Source: an uncultured Desulfovibrio sp.
GTDB lineage: Bacteria > Desulfobacterota > Desulfovibrionia > Desulfovibrionales > Desulfovibrionaceae
Reading direction: 5' to 3'
Assembly (NCBI GenBank): GCA_900541395.1
Contig: UQJT01000079.1
Coordinates: forward strand, 1 to 5,203
DNA length: 5,203 nt
Shown: positions 1-5,203 of the stretch, piece by piece
Position numbering within the stretch: the first letter of the stretch is position 1
Layout of the letters: each line of letters opens with the position of its first letter
Program-made: the position numbers and the translations under genes
The notes under the pieces: generated by a model
Databases searched by the model: none
What the model saw: only the letters and a program-made list of their open reading frames with translations
What the model was told of the DNA's origin: nothing

Positions 1-26
1 TATTAGGCCCTTATAGGGCTGGAGCA

Positions 27-49
27 AACCACCCGCTATGCGGGTGGTT
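27..49 (-). terminator. Probable terminator hairpin after the efflux operon
   Basis: A perfect 10-bp inverted repeat (27-36 with 40-49, loop of 3 bases at 37-39) lies about 32 bases past the pump stop codon in the direction of its transcription. The core is GC-rich (CCACCCGC/GCGGGTGG). Read leftward, the stem is followed by only a short T run (TTTGC), so the classic U-tract is weak. A second small hairpin with a 5-bp stem (7-11 with 15-19) and a 3-base loop follows. The repeat is symmetric and could also end a rightward transcript entering from the left edge. Position and stem quality support a terminator; the poor T-tract limits certainty. Confidence 0.6.
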
Positions 50-81
50 GTGATTGATGAGGACGGGCGGACCCGACAAGC

Positions 82-3000
82 CTACGCTTCAGCAGCCGGT
101 TCGGCCAGAGAACGTCGGAATATCCGGGCCATGAGCCGGCCGACGAAGCTGCCGAAACGGTCGAGATATACGTAATATACCGGCGTAATGTACAGGGTCA
201 CCACCTGGGAGAAGATAAGGCCGCCCGCCACGCAGATGCCGATGGGCTGACGCATGTCCGCGCCGGTGGCTCCCATGCCGATAGCCAGGGGAACGGCTCC
301 CATGACGGCGGCGAAGGTTGTCATCAGGATGGGCCGGAAGCGGATCAGGCAACCCTCGATGACCGCTTCGTCGGGCGGCAGATGGCGGGTGCGCTCGGCT
401 TCCAGTGAGAAGTCGAGCACCATAATGGCGTTTTTCTTGACGATGCCGATGAGCATAATGATGCCCACAAAGGCCGTCATGTTCAGTTCGGAATTGAACA
501 GCCAAAGGGAGAACAGGGCTCCGAAGCCCGCCGAAGGCAGGCCGGAGAGAATGGTGATGGGGTGAATAAAGCTTTCGTACAGAATGCCGAGGACAATATA
601 GATGAGGACGAGGGCGATGACGATGAGCAATATCATGGACGTGACCGAGGACTGGAAGTCCTGAGCCGTGCCGGTGAAAGAGCCGGTAACGGTGTCGGGC
701 AACACGTCGCGGGCGGTGTCGCTGATTTGCTGCATGGCGTCGCCCAGCGAGACGCCGGGAGCGGTGTTGAAGGATACGCTCACCGACGGGAACTGGCGGT
801 TGTGGTTGACCGCCATGGGCCCGGCCTCGCTGGAGGTGGTGGCCAGGGTGGCCAGGGGCACCAGCGCGCCGGTGCTGGAGCGCAGATAGATGCTGTCCAG
901 CACGTCGGCATTGTATTGAAGCTCGGGCAACACTTCCAGCTTGACGGTGTAATCGCTGACGTCGGTATAGATGGTGGATATCTGCCGGGTGCCGAAGGCC
1001 GAATACAGCGCGCTTTCAATCTGGCTCATGCTGATGCCCAGGCTTTGGGCCTTGTCGCGGTCGATATCCAGTTTAATGGTGGGATTCATAAGCTGGAGGT
1101 CGGTGCCCACGTCGCGTACGCCGGGCAAGTCTTTCATGGCCGTTTCCAAAACGGACGCGGCTTTGTACAGCTCCTGAAGGTCGGACCCCACCAGGGTATA
1201 GGTGTACTGTCCGCCCGCGCTGCCGCCGCCCATGCTGTCGCCGTTGCGTACAAAGACATTGAGCGTGGGGTTGTCGGCCAGCTTTTGGCGCAGGCGGTTG
1301 ATGACCACGTCGATGTGTTCACGTTCGTTGATGGGCTTGAGGCGTACGGTGATGTTGCCGGTATTGGTTTCGCCGCGGGTGCCGCCGCCCACCGTGGATA
1401 TGAAGTTGCGTACCGCCGGGTCGGCGGCGATGATGTCGTGCAGGCTGGCCTGCGCCTCGGCCAGGGCCTGGAAGGAGATGGATTCCTCGGCGCGGGTGGT
1501 GATGGCGATTTTGCCGCCGTCGATGGCGGGGAAGTAACCCGTGCGCACGATGGTGGCCAGGTAGCCGGTGGCCACGATGAGCAGAAGCGAGCCCAGGAAC
1601 ATCAGGAACTTGTGCCGCATGGCCCAGTGCAGGCTGACTTCATAGCCGCGCAACACGCCGGCGAACCCTTTTTCCATCAGCGCCTTGAAGCCCGTGTATT
1701 TGATATGCACGGACTTTTCGGTGAGGAACAGGGCGCTCATCATGGGGGTAAGGCTTAAAGAAACAAACAGCGACATGGCGATGGCGATGATGATCACCGC
1801 CGCGAACTCGAAGAACATGCGTCCGGCCACCCCGGGCATGAACAACAGCGGAATGAACACCGCCGCCAGCGAGATGGTCATGGACAAAATGGTGAAACCC
1901 ACTTCGCCCGCCCCGTCCATGGCGGCCTGCATGGGAGATTTGCCCATTTCGCGGTGGCGGATGATGTTTTCAAGCATGACGATGGCGTCGTCCACCACGA
2001 AGCCGACCACCAGAATCAGGGCCATGAGCGACAGGTTGTCCAGGCTGAAGTTCATGGCGTACATGAAGGCGAAAGTGGCCACGATGGACAGCGGCACGGC
2101 CAGGCTGGGAATGATCGTGGCCATGCCGTCGCGCAGAAAGACGTAAATAACGGCGATAACCAGGAAAATAGTCAGGATAAGGGTGAACTGAACTTCGTGC
2201 ACCGAATCCTTGATGGCGACCGAGCCGTCTTCCACCACCTCCATGCTTACCGAGGGGGGCAACGAGGCTTCAATCTCGGGCAGTATCTCCAGAATGTCCT
2301 GCACCACCTGGACGGTGTTGCCGCCGGGCTGGCGCGTCACCTGAATGATTACGCCGTTTTTGCCGTTGATCCAGCTTGCCTGGTTGGTTTCTTCGGCGCC
2401 GTCGATGACCTTGGCCACGTCCGACAGGCGCACGGGCGCGCCGTTACGCCAAGCCACGATAATATCTGCGAAATCCTCGGCCTTGGTCATTTCGCCCGAG
2501 GCTTTGAGGTTGCGGATGCGCGTTTCGCCCTGCAGGGTGCCGGTGGGCAACGTGGCGTTGGCCTTGTCCACGGCATCGGAAATTTCTTCCACGCTGACAT
2601 TGCGGGCGGCCATCAGGTTGGGGTCGATCTGGATGCGCACGGCGAAGCGCTTGGCCCCGCGCACGTCGCTTTGAGACACGCCCTTGACCATGGACAGCCG
2701 GTCGGAAATGTAGGTTTCGGCATACTGGGTCAATTGCTGCGGGGTCATGGTGTCCGAGGTCACAGCCAGTTGCAGCACGGGCATGGAGTCCGGGTTCAGC
2801 TTCATGAACCGGGGCTGCTGGGTCATGGTGTCCGGCATGCTGGAGTACGCCCGCGAAATGGCCGACTGCACGTCGATGGCCGCCCCGTCGATGTCGCGGT
2901 CCATCTCGAATTCAAGAAAGACCATGGTGCGTCCCTGCTTGCTGTTGGACGTCATGCTCTTAATTGAAGAAATGGTGGAAAGCTGTTTTTCCAAAGGCTT

Positions 3001-3192
3001 GGCCACCGAGGTGGCCATGGTTTCCGGGTCCGCGCCCGGCATGGAGGCGCTGACGATGATGTACGGAAGTTCGACGTTGGGCATATCGCTCTGCGGCAAC
3101 TGAAAATAACTCAGCATGCCGAAAATGAGTATGCCCGCCATCAGCAGCGTTGTCGCCACCGGGCGTTTGATGAACAGAGCCGACATGTTCAT
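82..3192 (-). CDS. RND multidrug efflux permease, MdtB/MdtC-like
   Basis: This is a complete 1036-residue inner-membrane pump of the resistance-nodulation-division superfamily (HAE1/AcrB type). It would use the proton gradient to drive export of drugs or other amphiphiles through an adaptor and an outer-membrane duct. The layout is typical: TM1 at about 9-29, a large periplasmic loop at about 30-332, TM2-TM6 at about 333-489, TM7 at about 528-548, a second periplasmic loop at about 549-850, and TM8-TM12 at about 851-1010. Expected proton-relay residues are present: the Asp pair D401/D402 in GFVVDDAIVMLEN, K920 in GIVKKNAIMV, and R951 and T958 in RFRPILMT. The stretches DNLSLMAL, GFVVDDAIVMLENI and FGTRQISTIY resemble MdtB/MdtC more than AcrB. 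The start at 3192 is chosen because GGGAG lies 7 bases upstream; an in-frame ATG at 3186 would be badly spaced. It overlaps the adaptor stop by 4 bases (ATGA), implying translational coupling. No frameshift is seen and length is normal for the family. The substrate cannot be inferred. Confidence 0.96.
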   Translation of the reverse strand: MNMSALFIKRPVATTLLMAGILIFGMLSYFQLPQSDMPNVELPYIIVSASMPGADPETMATSVAKPLEKQLSTISSIKSMTSNSKQGRTMVFLEFEMDRDIDGAAIDVQSAISRAYSSMPDTMTQQPRFMKLNPDSMPVLQLAVTSDTMTPQQLTQYAETYISDRLSMVKGVSQSDVRGAKRFAVRIQIDPNLMAARNVSVEEISDAVDKANATLPTGTLQGETRIRNLKASGEMTKAEDFADIIVAWRNGAPVRLSDVAKVIDGAEETNQASWINGKNGVIIQVTRQPGGNTVQVVQDILEILPEIEASLPPSVSMEVVEDGSVAIKDSVHEVQFTLILTIFLVIAVIYVFLRDGMATIIPSLAVPLSIVATFAFMYAMNFSLDNLSLMALILVVGFVVDDAIVMLENIIRHREMGKSPMQAAMDGAGEVGFTILSMTISLAAVFIPLLFMPGVAGRMFFEFAAVIIIAIAMSLFVSLSLTPMMSALFLTEKSVHIKYTGFKALMEKGFAGVLRGYEVSLHWAMRHKFLMFLGSLLLIVATGYLATIVRTGYFPAIDGGKIAITTRAEESISFQALAEAQASLHDIIAADPAVRNFISTVGGGTRGETNTGNITVRLKPINEREHIDVVINRLRQKLADNPTLNVFVRNGDSMGGGSAGGQYTYTLVGSDLQELYKAASVLETAMKDLPGVRDVGTDLQLMNPTIKLDIDRDKAQSLGISMSQIESALYSAFGTRQISTIYTDVSDYTVKLEVLPELQYNADVLDSIYLRSSTGALVPLATLATTSSEAGPMAVNHNRQFPSVSVSFNTAPGVSLGDAMQQISDTARDVLPDTVTGSFTGTAQDFQSSVTSMILLIVIALVLIYIVLGILYESFIHPITILSGLPSAGFGALFSLWLFNSELNMTAFVGIIMLIGIVKKNAIMVLDFSLEAERTRHLPPDEAVIEGCLIRFRPILMTTFAAVMGAVPLAIGMGATGADMRQPIGICVAGGLIFSQVVTLYITPVYYVYLDRFGSFVGRLMARIFRRSLAEPAAEA

Positions 3193-4382
3193 GACGCGGC
3201 TCCCGTATCGGCGGGCCGGGCGGCCGGGGTTCCGGCGGCGGGCTTGGCGTCTTCGGGCAGACGCACCTTGATGCCGTCGGACAGGCGCACATGGCCTTCC
3301 ATAACTACCGCTTCGCCCGCGTCAAGCCCCTTGGTGACAACGGTCATACCCTCGTTCTCCGTTCCGGACGTCACCAGCCGGTATTGGGCGATCAGCTCCT
3401 TGCGGGCGGGGTCGTCCTGGCTGGGCACTTCCTTGACCACGTAGACGAAGGGGCCGTCGGGGCCGATGATCACGGCCCGGCTGGGCACGGCCACCGAATC
3501 TTTGAGCACGGCCAACTGCAATTTGATTTCCACGTATTCGCCGGGCCACATCAGGCCGTTTTCGTTGGGAAAGGTGGCCTTGAGCGGCACTGTGCCCGTG
3601 CTGCTGTCCACATTGCCCACAAAGGTCAACACGCCTTCGGCGGCCTTACCCAGCTTGGGCTGGGCCGTCACCTTGAGATCCGACCCCGAGGACAGGCCGC
3701 GCACGGCCATGATATAACGTTCCGGCACCGAGAAGGTTACCGTTACGGGTTGGATGGCGTCGATAGTCAGCAGGGTTTTGGACTCTTTGGGAACATAGTT
3801 GCCTTTGTCCACCTGGATGGCGCCCGCGCGCCCCGCCATGGGGGCCCGGATTTCGCAGTAAGAAAGATCGAGCTGCGCCTGTTCCACCGCCGCTTCGTCG
3901 GCCTTGACCGCCGCCCGGTACCCGACGGCGGCCACCCGGGCTTCGTCGTTCTGGGCCGCGCTGGTGAAGCCGCCCTTGGTCAGCTTCTGAGAGCGGGCCA
4001 GGTCGTCCTCGGCCTTGGCCAGCTTGGCCTTGTCGCTTTCCAGTTGGGCCTGAACCTTGTGCAGGGCGATTTCGGCGGGTTTTTTGTCGATGACGAACAA
4101 AAGCTGCCCTTCTTTGACAAATTCCCCGTCGTCCACCAGGACTTCCAGCAGTTCACCCGCAGTGCGGGACACCACGTTCACCGAGGCCGAAGGCTCCACC
4201 GTGCCCACGGCGGACAGGTTGACCGGCATGTCGGTCTGGATGGATTCGGTCACGGTCACCAGCGCGGCGCGGGGCGCCGCCGGTCCGGCTTGTTGTTTTT
4301 CGCCGGAGGAACATCCGGCGGTGAGCAGGATGGAGGCGAGAAGCGCCGCCATGCCGAAAGAGACGTAGGTACCGGTTTTCAT
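3189..4382 (-). CDS. RND efflux periplasmic adaptor, lipoprotein (HlyD/AcrA family)
   Basis: This 397-residue membrane fusion protein would bridge the RND pump to an outer-membrane channel. The N-terminus is a lipoprotein signal peptide: basic start, hydrophobic stretch at about 8-22, and lipobox LTAGC with the lipidated cysteine at C24. Next come the first half of the lipoyl domain (about 60-100, GTVEPSASVNVVSRTAGEL), a single short alpha-helical hairpin rich in Ala, Lys, Glu and Gln (about 101-171), the second lipoyl half (about 172-208, LDLSYCEIRAPMAGRAG), a beta-barrel domain (about 210-290) and a membrane-proximal domain (about 292-375, including VPSRAVI). A low-complexity Pro/Ala tail ends the protein. 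The ATG at 4382 is preferred because the signal peptide starts there and AGGG lies 9 bases upstream. An in-frame TTG at 4439 would add 19 residues ahead of the signal peptide and is unlikely. It is first in a two-gene operon and its TGA overlaps the pump ATG. The residue after the cysteine is Ser, which by the E. coli rule would not hold it in the inner membrane. Confidence 0.95.
   Translation of the reverse strand: MKTGTYVSFGMAALLASILLTAGCSSGEKQQAGPAAPRAALVTVTESIQTDMPVNLSAVGTVEPSASVNVVSRTAGELLEVLVDDGEFVKEGQLLFVIDKKPAEIALHKVQAQLESDKAKLAKAEDDLARSQKLTKGGFTSAAQNDEARVAAVGYRAAVKADEAAVEQAQLDLSYCEIRAPMAGRAGAIQVDKGNYVPKESKTLLTIDAIQPVTVTFSVPERYIMAVRGLSSGSDLKVTAQPKLGKAAEGVLTFVGNVDSSTGTVPLKATFPNENGLMWPGEYVEIKLQLAVLKDSVAVPSRAVIIGPDGPFVYVVKEVPSQDDPARKELIAQYRLVTSGTENEGMTVVTKGLDAGEAVVMEGHVRLSDGIKVRLPEDAKPAAGTPAARPADTGAAS
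3200..3204 (-). promoter_or_regulatory. Ribosome binding site of the RND permease
   Basis: GGGAG on the minus strand, 7 bases before the ATG at 3192 and inside the 3' end of the adaptor gene. It favours this ATG over the second in-frame ATG at 3186, which would be 13 bases away. Confidence 0.7.
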
Positions 4383-4391
4383 GCGCGCAAA

Positions 4392-4395
4392 CCCT
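4392..4395 (-). promoter_or_regulatory. Ribosome binding site of the adaptor gene
   Basis: AGGG on the minus strand, 9 bases upstream of the ATG at 4382. It is modest but supports this start over the upstream in-frame TTG at 4439. Confidence 0.5.
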
Positions 4396-4465
4396 GAAAA
4401 ATGTTGGAGTGCGGAGAGAAAGAAACAAATATACCGCAAGGCCGGATAACGGCGTCGCAGAGTCT

Positions 4466-4552
4466 TATCTTATCTTGATTTTCGGTCTTGCTGTCAACCC
4501 GAGGGTATCGGTCGACTTCTATTTTTAAATGGTATTTCAAAAGGATAAGATA
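4466..4552. repeat. Inverted copies of GATAAGATA around the promoter
   Basis: TATCTTATC at 4466-4474 is the exact reverse complement of GATAAGATA at 4544-4552, giving a 9-bp inverted pair about 70 bases apart. The left copy overlaps the -10 region of the candidate efflux promoter and is part of a short tandem (CTTATCTTATCTTG). The pair could be binding sites for a regulator that loops or occupies the promoter, or chance in AT-rich DNA. Exact identity is seen; function is inferred. Confidence 0.35.
4467..4497 (-). promoter_or_regulatory. Candidate sigma-70-type promoter of the efflux operon
   Basis: On the minus strand a perfect TTGACA -35 box occupies 4492-4497. Two overlapping -10 candidates follow: GATAAG (4469-4474) after a 17-base spacer, and TAAGAT (4467-4472) after 19 bases. 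Each matches 4 of 6 positions of TATAAT. Upstream on the same strand the DNA is AT-rich (about 4519-4540), as an UP element would be. Transcription would start near 4460, leaving a leader of roughly 80 bases before the adaptor ATG. The -35 is convincing and the -10 is weak, which would suit a promoter that needs activation or is repressed. This is inferred from sequence only. Confidence 0.5.
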
Positions 4553-4993
4553 GTACGGCTTTTTTGTAACAATGTCTTGCAGCACAAAATGCCCTGGAGC
4601 GGACGGTTTGGGAGAAGGCCGTCATCCCAAAACGGCTTTAATCGGCTTTCGAGCGTGAGCTGTCCTCGCAGCATCGGGCGCGGCGAACACGCTCAGGGCT
4701 CCCATGTTGTCGAACCTGTCCGCCGTGTCCGGGCGGCCGAAGCGGATATTTGCACTTTTTCGGGGGGGGCCGGACCGATAGCAGCCATGAAGTCGCGCCT
4801 CCCGGCGCCGCAGGCGAGGGAAAATGAGGCGGGGACGTTCGAAGTACGCGAAGGCTTCAGGAAACAGACAGATAATTCGGCGCGGCGGGCGGTGGATTGC
4901 TCATGGCGGATTTTTTTTATTTGGGGAAAGATGGGTGGAGAAAATCGCGTTGGGACGAGGAATCGTCAGTATTGCGTATGGAGCTTCAAAATT
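4498..4993. other. Gene-free spacer between divergent genes
   Basis: No reading frame here is convincing. The longest, an open frame from 4529 to 4996 on the plus strand, has no ribosome binding site, an unprotein-like composition and no recognisable motif. The spacer holds one inverted repeat (4604-4634), three copies of CGGCTTT (4556, 4633, 4643), a run of eight G (4762-4769) and a run of eight T (4911-4918) with no hairpin before it. I see no tRNA-like or rRNA-like segment and no transcriptional regulator gene. I could not find a convincing promoter for the rightward reductase gene, although one must lie here unless the gene is read through from elsewhere. Confidence 0.6.
4604..4634. repeat. 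Inverted repeat in the intergenic spacer
   Basis: CGGTTTGGGA (4604-4613) faces TCCCAAAACG (4625-4634), pairing at 9 of 10 positions with an 11-base centre (4614-4624). Neither side has the T-run expected of an intrinsic terminator. It could be an operator for a dimeric regulator or a hairpin in an untranslated leader. The pairing is seen directly; the role is unknown. Confidence 0.45.
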
Positions 4994-5000
4994 TAAGGAG
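4994..5000 (+). promoter_or_regulatory. Strong ribosome binding site of the reductase gene
   Basis: TAAGGAG lies 7 bases before the ATG at 5008, a near-ideal Shine-Dalgarno sequence and spacing. It fixes the start of the partial gene that follows. Confidence 0.85.
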
Positions 5001-5007
5001 ATTGATC

Positions 5008-5203
5008 ATGAGCGGCGCATACGGATGCCGAAGGCTGGAAGGCAGGGTGGCCCTGGTGGTGGCCGCCACCAGAGGGATAGGGCTTGCCTGCGCGCGGGCG
5101 CTGGCGGCCGAAGGGGTCGAAGTATACCTGGGCGGCCGCCGTCCGCAAGCCAATGAAGAGGCGGCTGCCGCCATCCGGGCCGAGGGCGGGCGCCCAGGTA
5201 TAC
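5008..5203 (+). CDS. Short-chain dehydrogenase/reductase, N-terminal part only
   Basis: Only the first 65 residues are visible; the frame is still open at the window edge. Family members are about 250 residues, so roughly three quarters is missing. The segment has the opening beta-alpha-beta of a Rossmann fold: beta-1 RVALVVAATRGIG (13-25), helix LACARALAAEG (26-36), beta-2 VEVYLGG (37-43), then RRPQANEEAAAAIRAEGG (44-61). The cofactor motif is unusual: where classical members have TGxxxGIG, this has V18-A19-A20-T21-R22-G23-I24-G25, so the first Gly is Ala and the Thr is Val. The DHRS4-type reductases show a similar TAST-GIG variant and an Arg followed by an Asn (SRKxxN), which resembles R44 to N49 here. 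Basic residues after beta-2 suggest NADP(H) rather than NAD(H), by family knowledge. The Ser-Tyr-Lys active site lies beyond the window, so the substrate cannot be assigned. It is divergent from the efflux operon with no evident link. Confidence 0.85.
   Translation, partial: MSGAYGCRRLEGRVALVVAATRGIGLACARALAAEGVEVYLGGRRPQANEEAAAAIRAEGGRPGI
5122..5203. repeat. 19-bp near-perfect inverted repeat inside the reductase gene
   Basis: Positions 5122-5140 (GTATACCTGGGCGGCCGCC) match the reverse complement of 5185-5203 at 18 of 19 bases, with the outer 13 bases (5122-5134 and 5191-5203) perfect. The arms are separated by 44 bases. Both arms lie in coding sequence (VYLGGR and GGRPGI), and the right arm ends at the last base of the window. 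It may be chance in GC-rich coding DNA, a real hairpin or recombination site, or a fold-back artefact at a sequence end. Confidence 0.6.

Noticed and set aside
562..1758. Long plus-strand frame opposite the pump gene, 398 codons
   Set aside because: It is antisense to a well-supported RND gene; its Gly/His/Val/Asp-rich content is the usual shadow of a GC-rich coding strand.
3291..4397. Long plus-strand frame opposite the adaptor gene, 368 codons
   Set aside because: It is antisense to a well-supported adaptor gene, and the His/Gly/Arg-rich product is a composition artefact.
4383..4439. Longer adaptor starting at TTG 4439
   Set aside because: It would put 19 residues in front of an otherwise clean lipoprotein signal peptide; the ATG at 4382 has AGGG at suitable spacing.
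4379..4585. Minus-strand frame of 68 codons upstream of and overlapping the adaptor start
   Set aside because: It would run through the candidate promoter and into the adaptor start in another frame, with no ribosome binding site or recognisable content.
4720..4736. Small hairpin CCGCC/GGCGG in the spacer
   Set aside because: A 5-bp stem of this composition is expected by chance in GC-rich DNA.
4911..4918. Run of eight T as an intrinsic terminator
   Set aside because: The preceding bases are G-rich with no complementary arm, so no hairpin can form directly before the T-run.
4950..4979. Promoter for the reductase using TTGGGA and a TATG-like -10
   Set aside because: Only 4 of 6 matches at -35 and no acceptable -10 at 16-18 bases; it is too weak to report as a feature.
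4529..4996. Open frame of 155 codons on the plus strand in the spacer
   Set aside because: No ribosome binding site, Arg/Ser/Gly-rich composition typical of a chance frame in GC-rich DNA, no recognisable domain, and it ends in the ribosome binding site of the real gene.
1..5203. CRISPR array, tRNA, insertion sequence or phage genes
   Set aside because: I looked for regular spaced repeats, tRNA arm signatures, transposase-like reading frames and terminal repeats and saw none.

Overview
The window looks like an ordinary piece of a GC-rich Gram-negative chromosome. It carries a lipoprotein adaptor and an inner-membrane RND pump, which need a double-membrane envelope. Codons are GC-rich and Shine-Dalgarno sites are clear. 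The style resembles Desulfovibrio-like Desulfobacterota or a GC-rich proteobacterium, but that is an impression from protein and codon style, not a placement I can prove.

Layout, left to right. Positions 1-81 hold a compact perfect hairpin, followed in the leftward direction by a second small hairpin, just past the end of the pump gene. Positions 82-3192 (minus strand) encode a complete 1036-residue RND efflux permease of the MdtB/MdtC-like drug-efflux type. Positions 3189-4382 (minus strand) encode its 397-residue periplasmic adaptor, a lipoprotein. The two genes share the 4-base ATGA overlap and are read leftward as one operon. A candidate promoter with a perfect TTGACA -35 box lies at about 4467-4497. 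No outer-membrane factor (TolC-like) gene follows the pump before the hairpin, so the duct must be encoded elsewhere or outside the window.

From about 4498 to 4993 there is no convincing gene. This spacer holds an inverted repeat (4604-4634), a second copy of the GATAAGATA motif, and G8 and T8 homopolymer runs. At 5008 a rightward gene begins with a strong ribosome binding site. It encodes the N-terminal 65 residues of a short-chain dehydrogenase/reductase with a variant cofactor-binding glycine motif, and it is cut by the window edge.

The adaptor and pump would form two parts of a tripartite proton-driven efflux system. The divergent reductase has no evident functional link to them. I see no clearly new biological system. 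The most unusual structural signal is a 19-bp near-perfect inverted repeat inside the reductase gene whose outer arm ends exactly at the last base of the window.
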